Source of the DNA: Hydractinia symbiolongicarpus | Lineage: Eukaryota; Cnidaria; Hydrozoa; Anthoathecata; Hydractiniidae | Direction of reading: 5' to 3' | Assembly (NCBI RefSeq): GCF_029227915.1 | Contig: NC_079875.1 | Span: 16,299,001-16,363,000 of the forward strand | Length of the DNA stretch: 64,000 nt | Part shown: piece by piece, positions 36,601-49,700 of the stretch | Layout of the letters: every line of letters starts with the position of its first letter | Numbering within the stretch: the stretch's first letter is position 1 | Position numbers and translations under genes: made by a program | The notes under the pieces: generated by a model | What the model saw: only the letters and a program-made list of their open reading frames with translations | What the model was told of the DNA's origin: nothing | Database searches by the model: none

Positions 36601-37516
36601 TGGCGGCCATGTATAGTTGCGAGATTCAAGCTACTTCAGACGTGCTCGGGAAAATGTATGGCGTGCTTGGCAAGCGAGAAGGCAAAATCTTAAGCGAAGA
36701 TTTGAAAGAAGGTTCGGATATTTTCCAAATCAATGCTGAATTGCCGGTCGCCGAAAGCTTTGGGTTTGCTGAAGAGATACGCAAAAAGACAAGCGGATTG
36801 GCCAGTCCGCAATTAGTGTTTAATAGATGGGAGGTAAATTTTCAAACATTTGATATAAGTTTTTCTAATTGTTTTTCTAATTATAATTATATTTGATCTC
36901 TGTGATTATACATGTATATACACGTATCTCTGCGCAAAATGGTACCGCAATAGCGAGACACGAAAAATGCGATATATTTGAATTTATCTACGACCACCGA
37001 TTTGTGTCTCGTGTCACGTGTCTCTGCGCAAAATGCTACCACAGTAGTGAGACACGAGAAATGTGGTATGTTTGGATTTATCCATTAACCACTGACTTGT
37101 GTCTCGTGTCACGTGTGTGCGCAAAATAGTACTGCAGAAGTGAGACACGAGAAATGCAGTATATTTCAATTTATCTACGACCGCCGATTTGTGTCTCGTG
37201 TCACATGTCTCTGCGCAAAATGTTACCAAAGTAGTAAAAGGCTAGAAATCTAGTACATCAACAATATTCACATGTTGTCTATATGTGCACGCGCAATGCA
37301 TAATGATTAGACAAAATTTATTTTTAGGTGATTGACGTTGATCCGTTCTGGATCCCAATAACGGAAGAGGAATACGAGTTATATGGTGAAAAAGCTGACA
37401 GTGAAAATCTAGCTTTAAAGTATGTCAATAGTGTACGAAAACGTAAGGGTCTATACATCGAGAAAAAAACTGTGGAATTCGCTGAAAAGCAAAGAACACT
37501 GAAAAAGAATAAATAA
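24438..37516 (+). CDS. EFL1: Elongation factor-like GTPase 1
   Basis: Seventeen exons splice in frame: 24438-24528, 24634-24701, 24826-24910, 27841-27902, 28225-28296, 28887-29024, 29293-29394, 29704-29813, 30022-30225, 31009-31268, 32457-32556, 33029-33334, 33984-34108, 34639-34851, 35362-36249, 36496-36833, 37328-37516. They give about 1,116 aa, near the usual family length. GTP-binding motifs are visible: AHVDHGKTT (26-34), RGITMKSS (66-73), DSPGH (92-96) and NKVD (146-149). Domain II, the EFL1-specific insert, [12 protein letters not shown] and [16 protein letters not shown], and an EF-G domain V-like end ([14 protein letters not shown] ... [10 protein letters not shown]) follow in order. 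EFL1 works with SBDS to release eIF6 from cytoplasmic pre-60S ribosomes. Intron 3 uses a GC donor. The exon-12 donor at 33335 was chosen because it keeps the frame into 33984. Several introns carry transposons. Confidence 0.95.
24911..27840 (+). other. EFL1 intron 3: GC-AG, 2.9 kb, repeat-rich
   Basis: The donor is g|GCAAGT rather than GT, and the phase fits D82 across the junction. Inside, GGGGAACTTCAGTCAAA near 25667 faces an imperfect inverted partner near 27105-27130 (TTAACTGGAGTTCCC), which may bound a roughly 1.46-kb degraded element. The interior holds GGGAAAC-rich inverted blocks (about 25740-25810 and 26310-26430). No coding exon was recognised. Confidence 0.6.
28691..28821 (+). mobile_element. 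Helitron/HINE-like non-autonomous element
   Basis: This is in an EFL1 intron. It has an ATTATAATACC-type 5' end, GTCTGTCTGT, a conserved body (GCGGTATAAAAAGGAC), a hairpin CCTGTGGAT/TTTCCACGGG (28792-28810), then CTAATGA and CTAG. A hairpin a few bases before a CTRR end is the Helitron 3' signature. Confidence 0.6.
32247..32450 (-). mobile_element. Possible tRNA-derived SINE
   Basis: On the minus strand, TTAAGAGTGGTTGCCCAGGG resembles an A box and GGGTTTAATCTCC a B box, with tRNA-like spacing, followed by a non-tRNA body. It lies in an EFL1 intron. No terminal duplication was resolved. Confidence 0.4.
33551..33716 (+). mobile_element. Helitron/HINE-like element with (CTGT)n
   Basis: About 70 bp of perfect CTGT repeats is followed by the same body as at 28691 and 39650 (GCGGTATAAAAAAGAC), the hairpin CCCGTGGA/TCCACGGG (33687-33705), CTAACGA and CTAG. 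It lies in the EFL1 intron after exon 12. Confidence 0.7.
36925..37235. repeat. 94-bp tandem repeat in last EFL1 intron
   Basis: TGCGCAAAAT recurs at 36931, 37025, 37119 and 37212 (spacing 94, 94, 93), giving three full units and a partial one. Each unit contains GAGACACGA and its complement TCGTGTC about 50 bp apart, so each can fold into a hairpin. Confidence 0.85.
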
Positions 37517-38979
37517 GTAAATCAATCAATTAAAACTAAATATAAAATTGTATTGTTTTGTTTTCTAAACCGGTTGTATCATCCCACAGTAAATCAGAAA
37601 GTAAAATGTTTGTGATTTTTGTTTTGTTGTGTGTTTTTTTATTGGGCGCGAAATGTGAAGATATTTGGTAAAGAGCTGGCGAGAACATGTTTACAGCTTT
37701 TAGGGCATGTTTATTCACTGCTGTAAACAGCCTCGAAAAAATACTCTTAGATCAACATGTCTTCTAAACGAATTCCTGAATGTGCTCGTTCCCAGTGTTT
37801 TTCGTCCGCTTTCTTATATCAACACCGTTAGACGAATAAGTAGGAAAAAAGGCGCTGAGAACGAGATGGGGAATTTGTAATTTAGGTTATCATTATTTAC
37901 TGCTGAATGGCAAAACATCAAAGATATTAAAAAAATTGTGAATTGACAGGTCTTTTACTGAAAATCTTTCAGCTATTAGTTGTGTCTATGGTCACATAAT
38001 CTAGGTTGAACTCCAAAATATATGCATACAGCGTAGGTAAATGATTTCCATTTATCGCCGTCGTGGACTTGGTTTACGGCGGCAAAACAATAATTGTGAC
38101 GGCGAAAAAAAATGGAAGTCAGTTACTACAAGCGAATTATTTTGTTGCGGAGCTAAGCCAGCTAGCGAAGCCCATTAGCCATTTAGGCGAGCGAGAATAA
38201 TTCTTACCAAAGAACTTTTTTAAAAAGTTAGTCAGGTGTCCACTTATAACCTTTAATCCAGTTCCGCTTATGACCTCTAGATTTGGGTACTGGGTTTGAA
38301 GTGACTTTTCGGCGCGAAATGTGCAACTCAAAATGGGAAATCGACCACGACGTTCAAAATTTATTCTCTTAAATAAGAGAAAAGGAAAAAACGGAAACAA
38401 TAAAAATTGCTTAAAAAAGTTAAAAAGTTTTGTCATTTTAGCAGAGTGAAATAAAAGAATATTAATAAAGTTTATCTTTATGCGTGTTTTATGATGGCTC
38501 CTTGAATCATTAAGGTTAAAAAGACCGTCCGTGCTTTAAAAAGGGAAAAGAAATAAACTCAGGTTTGTAACGATATTACTTTAACTTTCTTAGGTAAAGA
38601 ACCAATCGTCTTTTTATATTTATTTGATATAGCTAGTTAACAAATTTCTCCAACCTTGGAGGAAAAAATCTCCAACAAACTTCCGAACATGCTTTTATTT
38701 TTATTTACTCTACAATAAAACCATGTCTTTTATATTACTCAACCAGTACCTACAACATGAGGGTGATAGTATAGATAGTTTTAGTATGGAAGTATTATTT
38801 AATAAATATTGTAAAGAAAATAGATAATAGCCGGTATAGAAAATGTTTAAAACTCCCTTTTCTTGTACCCTTTTGTTTGTTTTACTTAGTTTAGCGAACA
38901 AAAAAATAAAATACCATTTTTACTGTATTGTTTGGTAATTGTCGAAATTTAAAGCACGCAGGGTAGTGTAATGTTGTTG

Positions 38980-39045
38980 CATTCTCGTCCCCAGAGCTCT
39001 TTGAGATAAACGAGTTTATCTCAAAGAGCTCTGGGGTCGAGAATG
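38980..39045. mobile_element. CTCGTCCCC-family hairpin MITE, 66 bp, 9-bp TSD
   Basis: An almost perfect palindrome: CATTCTCGTCCCCAGAGC through TTTGAGATAAAC and back. It is flanked by ATGTTGTTG on both sides (38971-38979 and 39046-39054). The termini and 9-bp duplication match the element at 16968. Confidence 0.85.
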
Positions 39046-39649
39046 ATGTTGTTGGTGTTATCTAATGAAACATAACAATGTTAATGTGTTCCGTCCAAGT
39101 TCAGTTCAAATGAGTGTCCGGAGTAAATAGTTTAAAAATTAAATACTGTAAAGAAAACCAAGAAATTCTCTTTAAAATGTTTTCTATAAATAATTTTTGG
39201 CAACGTGTAGCCGTTTGCATTTGCTGAAAAACGAATGCGCTTATAATAGATTCACGATTTTTAATAACTTGTACGAAATAGAAGTGCGCTGCACTTACCT
39301 TGACTCCCATTGTAAAAAGAAAGAGCCCTGGGGCGAGGTTTCCTGGGGACTTTAAATTGTTATAAAAAAAATTTGCTTGCGAACATAGGGCACCTCTTCC
39401 CGCTCTGCAACCCTTTACATATTGATACATTTTATAAACATTTGTTCTTTAGTGAAGTTAAGGTTGAGGTTGAATGTGACTCAATAATAAAATCCTCAAT
39501 TAAAGGAGAGAAACATTGACTTGGACCTAAAAGATAATGGTAGGTTTTGTAGTGTGTTTTTTCTATAATTTTTCAATCTGTCATTTAATATATTACCTGC
39601 ATTGTCAAATTCTCCCACGGATTTCAGTAATGTTTACAATGTTTTCATC

Positions 39650-39781
39650 TATATTATAATACCGGTATACGTCTGTCCGTCACGTAAAATGGTAGCTTAG
39701 CTACGAAAGTAGCCAGACGCACGCAATGCGGTATAAAAAGGACGGGCAAACCCGTGGATTTTTCCACGGGCTAACGACTAG
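39650..39781 (+). mobile_element. Helitron/HINE-like element
   Basis: It starts TATTATAATACCGGTATACG, has GTCTGTCCGT, the body GCGGTATAAAAAGGAC, a perfect hairpin CCCGTGGATT/TTTCCACGGG (39751-39770), then CTAACGA and CTAG at 39778-39781. The most intact member in the window. Confidence 0.7.
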
Positions 39782-40057
39782 TTTTTAAATAAAATTCATT
39801 GGACAATCAAGGAATAAAGAAAAAACAAGATGGTAGATACGTACCAGTGAAAATTTTATGTAGCGATGAACCGATTTCTTAATTTGCTTTTAATAGGTTT
39901 TATTTTTAACATTGTTATATTTAGTTTGCAATGGTCATAACGTCTGTTATTTCCCACAATCAAACTTACTTTTCAGTCTCTAATACTCAGTCAGCAACCT
40001 TGTTCCCAGAGTGTTTTGCCTTGTTGATGAAATAGATAGCGGCGATGTTGGTCATCC

Positions 40058-40100
40058 GTAATAACGGCTCAGGGCCAACCAAACCCTGGGGACGAGATTG
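40058..40100 (-). mobile_element. Half copy of CTCGTCCCC-family MITE
   Basis: On the minus strand it reads AATCTCGTCCCCAGGG, then a GGCCCTGAGCCGTTATTAC tail. The same arrangement, in the other orientation, is at 47817-47860, so this is a defined subfamily end. Confidence 0.6.
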
Positions 40101-40726
40101 CTCAGCCAGGACATTCACAACAAACAAACAATGGCGTTTTTTTAGTGTTTTGTTTTTGTATATTTGTGTTTTGATACTTGTTAAAATAAATGTCTTTTGT
40201 TATTCTACGTTTAAAAAAATTGATGTTATAACATACCTAACTATAAATAGGACATCAATACGTCATTAATACTACGTTTTTGCCTCGTTTACTACACTTA
40301 AATATACGATAAAAAGAGGCATTAAACAGAGCGATAGAAAAATAAAAAAAGGACGTGTTGCGAAAAAAACCATTTCTGTTTATCTCCGTAGCCTAAGATT
40401 AGCACAAACTATCTTAAGAAATTTGGCCACAAAACTTTATAAAGAAAAACAGAAAAAAAACTGCATGAAATTTCACATTTTGTACAATAACAAACAACAA
40501 AAAACAAACAAACGAACAAACGAAAACAAAAATAAAATTCTTGTTAACAATCTTGAGACATTGGGAAATAGAAGTTTCCTGCAAAGAAGTGGAAATAAGG
40601 TTTAAACGAAACAGAGGGAAAACAATAAACATCTGATAAAATTCTCTGGTAGTGCTTTGAAATAGAAATAAAGGAACAAAAAAGACACAAAACAAAATTT
40701 TCGTTTTTATTTTTGTTATCGTTACG

Positions 40727-43700
40727 CTAGCAGTCACTCTCCATCGCATCACCAGTCTCTTCACGATCCTGTTGGTACGCGTCCACGCGACTCTTTTCCC
40801 TTGTTGATTTTTGTTTTAACTTTTCTAAATTAGTTAACGCTTTCTTATCGATACACGGACACGGGTCAGACCAGTAATATACCTCATCGTCCAAGTCTTT
40901 CTTGCAGCAATCCCCGCCATCATACCTGCAATGTTTGTTGTTGTTATGGCAATCACACATACCGTCATTGAGCTCATAGTCTTTACAAGGATTTAAACAA
41001 GCTAGCTCTGTTAGCCTGGGTTTCCATTCTTTGTTCGGCATACAGTACAAAACCACTTCTTTCGCATCCTCTTTTCCCTGCATACAGAGAAAATTGTAAA
41101 AATATGCACGCTTTTTACACTGAATAGCTTGGAAGGCTGAAAACTTTGCTAGAATTAATCTTTGTTTTATTTTTCCTCTCACAACTTGCGTACCAGGACT
41201 CTAAGTTTTGCAACAGGTGCAGAACGTTATCAGCAAGTCTCTTTTTTACTTTCGCGAACAAAGAGAGATCAGGAAATGTTTTACCACGCTATAACCTTTT
41301 CGACATGATGGATGAAACACAAAAAAACCTGAGGACGAGGGTGGTCACGCTATATAACGGTGTAATTAACTCTACGCAAATAAATGAGTAATGAAAGAAT
41401 GAATAAGAAAATCAATCAATCAATACGCAATCAAAGAAACAAAACTATGCTTCTATACTCTATGTTCTTATTACGAACTACGTTTAAACATCTTAAGGGT
41501 TACTTTTAACATTCGAGTCCTTTTCTTCATTGACTGAATTCATAATGCCATGAAGCTATTGGACAAACTTTTTTAACGCGACTTTGTGTGACGCCACCAA
41601 TTTGTTCAGAATTAGACGCAATTAAAATATAGTCATACCTTAATTACAATATCTGGTATAACATTCACTCTTTTCATACACTGAGGTCGACAAACTGATC
41701 CAATTGTAAAATCTTTACAAGCAGTTGTATCCAAACCATGAACGGATGGAAAATGAGAGCATCGACCTTTACTGCCACAGAAATCAAATGTCGAAGACCA
41801 TTGTCCATTGTGCTTGCATGTTACTTTGTAAGGAAGTTTCTAGAAGAAATGTTAAGAGTCGGATATCATTATTGATGCCAGTCAAACTCGAGGTATGAGC
41901 ATTAAGATATACTAGTCGCAAGCACGTGGGAAACCCACGGTAATTTACCAATCGCAGCTACCATCTTAATATAAATAACTCTTATATTTATGTTTAGAGC
42001 CGCTGTGGTTAAGAGCGTTGAAAACACCAGCCTTCTCCACAGAGCTCTCTTCCCTTCTCTTAAAAACAACGTCTCGTAAGTTGCATAACTAGGCAGAAAT
42101 AATTCGTGCATATGCTTGAGTTCAGCTGTAAAAAAATATTTTTCTAAAAATACTACTTATTCCAACAAGTACTATTTTTAACAAAAGTTTTAACCTCATC
42201 ACAAGGATTTTTTTCTTCCTCGGACTGGTGATGAGGTTGGAAATGTTAAGAACGTTTTTGTTGAGGATTTTAAATCGGCAGAATTAGCAGTTTTGGATAG
42301 CCAAGGCACAGCATTCTGCGACCTAGCTAAAAGTTTTAAAATACCCGGGGATGATTTTATACTAACTCAACAATAACCTGGGCTAATTTTATATGATCAA
42401 AACAATACCTTTGTTCCAAGACAAGTCGTACTGCAAACACTTTGAAAGCGATTCTCGTCAGTACATTTATACATATATCGATTCATTGTAGACAATGATG
42501 GACAGGTAATCTTCTCACAATATCCATCTTGCTTCCATTCTCCAATGTCATTACATAATATATTTACAGTGTTTCCCCCACTAACCGTGCCGACTTTGTA
42601 GCGCACTGGTCGATGACCAGGATTGCATCGATACCTGAATAAATAATCGAAATCTTTGTAAATGTTTTAACTTGCTTGAAGAGAAGTTACATATGCTTAT
42701 ATTATTTCTAATGAATCTTATCCTGGATATGTTTATAAGCTGTTTACGTATTTGTAGTAAATATTTTATAATAAGTCTAAGGAAGGAGCCTTAGGATTGA
42801 CTCGACATAAAATCTCAAATTGCTATTAAATATGAAGTTTTTTTATTTCGGAGTTGTGCAAACTACACATGCGCTGAGACTTTGTGTAATTTTGTAAATA
42901 TGCACAATGGTTTTATTCTGGGTAAGTCGGGTTCACATGAAGAGTGTTTCATTTCGTCCGAAATCATGTATTCATAAAATTATACCGATATTTTAATATA
43001 GCCCCACGCCCTAAATGAAACCTAATGTAAAGAATACCTTACTCTCCACCAGTGTGTATAAAAACGAGTGTGTGTAATTAGCATTTTATATTAGTACGAA
43101 GTTTTTGTTTTCAAATTTTGTTTTAACTTGTTTTACAGAAACCTATTACCAGAAACCTCATATTTTTTCAGGATTCTGTACTGCGAAGGAACTGAATTAA
43201 GTTTAGACTCTTCAAACGTTTTACTTCAAAGATATGCCATGGAAGTTCCATTAACTGTTAAGATTAAAATCATCCTTGTCCCCAGGGTTTCTTGGCCCAT
43301 AAACTGTTATTAAAACAAAATGCCCTGTGGACGAGGTTGGAATGAAATAAATCAAAATAATTTCGCAAAACTTAATGAAACAACTATCTACGATGCAGTC
43401 TATGTTTTTAATTGGATGTATAAAATGCATTTTTTTTAAGCTTAACCCCTAGAAATAATCAGCACGTTTGATGTCATACCGAAATTGTTTTGGTCACTTG
43501 AAAATACTTCACAAATTGCACTTTGGTTTATTAAAACCACTGGTTGTTCCCTAATCATGCATAATACTAACTCGAACGAATGAAGCTAGGTTGCACAATT
43601 TTTCCATTTTCATTAAAATAATATTATGTTACGTTTTATAAGGTTCAGAGTAAACGAGGCAAACCTGTTTATAGTCTCGCTTAATCTGACTTCCGGTTAA

Positions 43701-46700
43701 CATAACTGCTTATCCATACGGCAAGCCTTCTTATACACGGGCTAAAATACGATACCTTTGACACAAGTATTAAACTTTGATGTTTTGTCATTGATTTAGG
43801 TAGAGATACAACAATTTAGGTGTTTACACTTTCTTGCGACGTCACAAGACATCTCTGTTTATCCATTATCAGGATAAAATACCGCTGATAACCACGATTA
43901 AGAATCTATGCAGACACGCGCCATCTTGTAATTTTTTCATTAGAACAATTAATCTTTCATAATCACCCAATAGGATTTCATCAAATATGGTTGACATTGC
44001 TATGGTTTCGGCGCGTGCCACTGTGATTTAATTATTCTTATGCATTATCTTTGATGGATGCTGACACAAAGCCAACAAATAGATTTTGAATTAATCTACC
44101 AATCTAATCTTAAGATTTACTGAGCGATTGTTTTAAAGAAGTGTGTATCTAATTGGGTGCAAAAAATAGACAAATTAAAATTCCGTGTTTGTCTAAGAGG
44201 CAATTTAACTTAACGCCCTTAGGACGCAAAAAGACAAAAATGAAATTTTGATAAATTGATACTCCCACGAACAGTTGCCGTATAAACATTCTAAAGAGCC
44301 TATTACCTGCATCTGGTACCCATCTGAAACTCTTCAGTATCTGTTTCACTGCACTCGTTGGCAATGGAATCAGATGTATATAACAAGCTGTCTTTCACAT
44401 GAGTTGGTTTCGAGCAAGTCACGTAACAATGGGCATTTGACTTTCTCCAAGTACCATCTGCTTGACATAATAAGTTTGTATCTGAACCTGCCAGTTTTGC
44501 GTTCGATTGGCATTTATATGAGCAAGTGTGACCATAGGTAGTTCCTAAGCAACCTACAAAAACAATAAACACTGTTTTTATTTTCTGTGTCTTGTTAATA
44601 CGAAAACCTCCTAATAATTAGTGCGTAGAATATGTTTCCATTGAAAGCCCCCTCCCCAACATATTACCCTACCCACCCCAACCTTCAAAACAATCCCTGC
44701 CCTTAAAAACATCACTCCTAATCAGAACTGATAAGCAGAATGTAATAATTTTTATTATTGTTTATTGCTAGACGCGACAAAAAGAATGCCATACATTCCA
44801 GTGGTTATTTTTAGAGCATCCTCTTGATTCTTTCCATCGTCTATCTTTATTTGCAAATCAAAGATCTTAAGGTCATGTGTTGACATGGTAAAGGGAGCTT
44901 CCACGCACGACGACCTACCTAAAAATTATACCCTCATCTGACAGTTAATTTGGTTACCGGAAATGTCAGAGTATATCTTGACATGCACCTTATAAGAATC
45001 GCTCCTGTCAGAATTAACACCCAGCGTAAGATTCATTGATTTAAGTAAATGCCCAGGGTGTTTATTTGGTCATTGACGGTAACCTGCTAGTCAATCTAGC
45101 TAAAATAGAGCATTGTAGTATTATGGTTATTTTATGGGTATGTTAATAAAAAATTATTTATAAGCACCTACTAGCAATAGCATGTCGTAAATTAGGTATC
45201 CCACAATCCACTGGAGTACACGTCGATCCCTTCATCCATTTTCCAGCATCGCAATGAGCTTTAAAATTGTCTCGTGGTAAGTAACCATGGTGACAGGTGA
45301 CGTAACAATGATCACCGTCGTTATTTCCAGTACAATTTAGTTTAGCATGCGCCATTTTAAACGGCGCGCACGCTAGAACTTCCGAATTATATAATCGACA
45401 TTTCTTTGTTCGGGGGTCATACAATTCATTGTGCTTGCATTTATGATAGTACTGGGTGTCTGCCGTCCTTAAAGCTATTCCGGATATACCGATACTAGCG
45501 GCACTTGCATTGAATTTAATACGCACGCCGACAGTCTTAAAAACAGGTTGCGTCATGTCGTGCATAACATGCACCGACATCGGGTTATTTTTGCAACTGA
45601 CGGACGTCTCTTTGTTTGTAGCTTTGTGATATGCTCCAGTTGTATCCTTTAATTCTATCTCAATCCATGTGTTACGCTGGCTTTCATACGCTTTGCCATC
45701 GGAAGCTAAGTAAATGATCACTGCTGCTGCAATAACTTCGTTTTTGTATGAAGCTTCGATCCAGTAATCGGTCAGTCCTGTTTTAACGCATGGTCTCCAA
45801 GCTTTTTTTGTATTTATTTCTTCGAATGAAGAAACGCATTTCTGAAAAATGCATACAATGCTATCAAACTATATTTTTCCCTATTTATTCAATTATTTTA
45901 CCTTAAGGCTTGTTTCCATTTAACTGCAATTTCCTTAACAGCGCGATTACACACGCGCTAACAAAAAAAGTACTTATGAGCTTTTTTAGGCTTTAGCAGA
46001 AAATGCAGTCAAATGGAAACAAGCCTTTAGAGGCCCTATTGAGAGAAAGAGGTATTGTTATTACTGTTAGCGTAAGTCTAAGTGTAAACATGCATGCCCT
46101 TGTAGCAAAGAGCAATAGCGAAATTAGACAAATGTAATTTATTCTTGCACGCAGAAAACAAGAAGATTATTTTAGGTCGCAATATTAGATTAGAACAGAA
46201 ACAGTTTTAGACTTATAATCCCAACGGAGGAGTGCAAATCAAAGTTTAAACAGAGAAGTACAAAACAAAGTTCAATATATTCATTTAACACTAACCAAGT
46301 TTAAGCATGGCTTTCCTTCAATGACAGTCTCTGGACACGTGAAATCGGATTGTCCTTTCTGACCAATTACTCTGCTCGCCCATTGGTCTGTAAATCCAAA
46401 CGGTGCGTAGAATCCACAATCATGATTACTCTTTCCTTTCTCGAAGTGTTCGCAAATACCTAGAACAGTGAACCAATACATTACAAAGCACTTTGAACTC
46501 GTGGTTGTGACAAGTTAGTTCCCAGGAATTACTGCTAAAAGTTAGTTCCCAGGAATTACTGTTACAAGTTAGAAATTCCTGGGAACTGCAAGTTAGTTCC
46601 CAGGAATTTAATGTAACAGTTTACTTCCCAGGAATTGCCTTTATAATTTAGTTTTTAGACAGTAATGTTACAAGTTAGTTCCTTGGAAGTAATGTAACAA

Positions 46701-49700
46701 TTTAGGTCCCAAGACGTTATTTCACAATTTGGGAAGTGTGGAGGTTTAACCTTGAATAATCAAGTTTAATAGAACTAAAAAAATACTCTATCCTACCGTC
46801 CTGATCATATTTGTAGCACAGACTCGGTTCATGCTGACAGTTAAACACGGCTTCCATCTTACAGCTGATACTGCATCCGTCCCCATTTCTACCGTTTGCA
46901 TCGTCGCACTCTTCGCCAAGTGATTTTTCAACAACACCATCTCCACAATAACCAGATGTTAACTCAAACAACAAAGGGAGGGAGAGGGAGCTTTTATATT
47001 TCCCCGATTGTACTTGAATTTGGTACTGATATTTCTTTTCGCGTACGATTTCACTAAAAATATATATATAAACACTATAAAAACTTTAACCTCGTCCCCA
47101 GGACTTCTTTTATCTTTTCTGACACTGAAACGGCTACCTTTAGGTGAACTTACCTGGAAACGAGGTTGTACAAATCCGACATATAATAATAAAACTATAG
47201 GCAGCGAAGCAATATTTGACTTACTTATCTATAAACCTCACACCAGTAACTCTCTTGAACTGCGAATCTGCGAATCCTGGTGATCGGTAGACATTATATC
47301 CAATTCTTAATTTACGACATTTTTTGCAATACACATGCTCTTTCACGGATGTTAATTGTACGGCATCGATAGCTGCAATGTTATCCGTTGACGTCAACAA
47401 GTATATTCTCACTTTTGCGATAAGTTTCAAAGACGTTATCTGTTTGGAATATGGTACGTTACATTGTGTTGATGCTGGACCTAGCGGTTTAAAAAAAATA
47501 AGTAAATAATAAAGTATGGTTTCCCGCGTAAACACTTTCCTAACTTGTGCCCAGGACTTATTACTTCATACTAACGGCGAACAGCTCTTTCTCATATTTT
47601 CTTTGGTGTAACAATGTTTCTCTCGAGTTATAAATGAAATAAACCAAACAAAATTTAATCTAACTTTTTTCTTAGGAAGTGTTACTATAAAGAAACTCGT
47701 AAGAGGGAAATGCCGACATGTCGTCTATTGGCTATAACTCATGATCACTCAAATTTGACATATTAAAATAGAGCTCCATATCGATGAGAACTAAATATGC
47801 CACCTGCCACCTGTCACAACCTCGTCTTCAGGGTCTTGTGGCCCCTGAGCCGTTATTACGTTGCCACCTGTCAGTGTTCTGGTTCGCTTAGGTTGCGGTA
47901 GCATTTGGCCAGAAATCAATTTTAAAGAAATTGTCAACGAAAAACAATGGAAATTTCGAGTGTTTTTAAAAATTACGGCGGTGTCTTAGGGTTAGTATAT
48001 CTTCTTTACAGAATTCCTTTTCTTGGTACGTCCTAGATGAGACATACCTACACACGGGAAAAGGGAACGAAGGGAATTTAGGCTTTAACTAGAGTATAAT
48101 AAATATAAAAGACGTCGTACAGGATTACACACAAACATAAAAAAGATGAAATATAGTGTCACCTAGGGAAGTGGATGTCGTGTCTGGATGAACGAGTTGT
48201 ATGTCTTTAATCGAGTCTTTTGAGTTATACGTCACCCATATTTTAATACCAGTCGCTACAACTATCTTTTCAAACGAAACCTCTAACATGCAATCTTTTG
48301 TACCACATCCATTCACTGGAGACCAGGCTTGGGTTGTCTCTGCAATTGTGCAAGTATCCACAACATCTGGTGGCCCCAGGGCTTTACCTGACCTGTAATT
48401 AGGTTGAGTGATGTCCTGTGGTGAGTAAGCGTGAGAGGCATATTGCTTTAATGTGTTTTCACTAGGATTACATCTATGGCACCCATGTTTGACATATTCG
48501 TTTCCAAAACCTATTGGTGGCATCCATGTTAATTGCACCTATAAGTAAATAAAACTCAGAAGTAACTTCATCATCACCTTCCTATGGGCATATAGTAGTC
48601 AGGGATGCAGTATTGTAATAAATAAAATATAGGTTCCATTTTGAAATAGCATTGTGGAAAATATTTTAGAACTATAGAAAACGAGAGAAATTAAGAATAC
48701 TTTATTGTTTTTTAAGTTAGGCTGCGCATGCGTAATATAATATGTGACCTCAAACTTTCGGCTAACTTTTATACCGATGACAAATTAAAAAAATGTTCTT
48801 TTCGAAAAAAAAAATTTAATTAGAAATTAAAAGTTAATAAGCTTTTTATCTTAATCTTTTTAGCGTTATTCCAGGCTTCAATTTCTTTTTTTAATTAGAA
48901 TACGTAATTTAATTAACTAAAAAAAACATAGCGGTCTCTTGTTAACAGATGTCAAAGACATTATGCGTTGGATGTTACCAATGAGTGTTTTTCGAATAGG
49001 AGTCCAGTGCATTTCATGCTCCCATTAGAGCTACGAAAGCCGTGTAAGCGCAGCAATCGCCCTGTCAGACAACAGCGTAACATATTAATTCTATTTCCAT
49101 GCTGAACGCTCTAAGCTAAAAGGAATTATTCGCATTTTTATAGCTTCTGGTACGACTTGGCCGAGGATTTAACACACAGCCTTCAATACTGGCAGAGAAC
49201 GCTTTATTACAAGGTCACCATCTGGCTTGTTCATGGAAAATCAGGGATGCAAAATATAAAAGCATAAAATGTAAAATCATAAATTACCTGAGTAGGACTT
49301 GAATTTAAAACACGCGGTTGAAGCGGTATTATAGAAGGTTCGTTTGTGTCGACTCCCCATTGTTGGTACATAAGATCAATATAGCAATGCATTCTAGCTT
49401 GTTGTTGAAGCGTGAACTGGTTTGGACATAACCCTAAAAAGAAGATATTTTCACAGCTTTGGGTTGATTTCATATGTGTTGGAAACTGAGTTTAAATGAT
49501 AACCCGCATCCCAAGCCGAACCCGATACTGTAAATGCCTTTCCTAAATTTTATGAATGAGACATTTAACAACACATCTGTTTTTGTTTACCATATGTCGA
49601 ATATCTAAAATAACATCACTTATGATGATTTTTGAGTAGGGCGCTCATCTGTTGATCCCAAACCATTCCTACTGCGCTAGTAAAGAATTTAGTTCTTATA

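Larger units (their letters stand above)
37517..40726. other. Intergenic between convergent EFL1 and pappalysin
   Basis: No gene was recognised. It contains the hairpin MITE at 38980-39045, a Helitron-like element at 39650-39781 and a half MITE at 40058-40100. Minus-strand AATAAA lies at 40711-40706, 16 bp past the pappalysin stop, a candidate polyadenylation signal. Confidence 0.5.
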
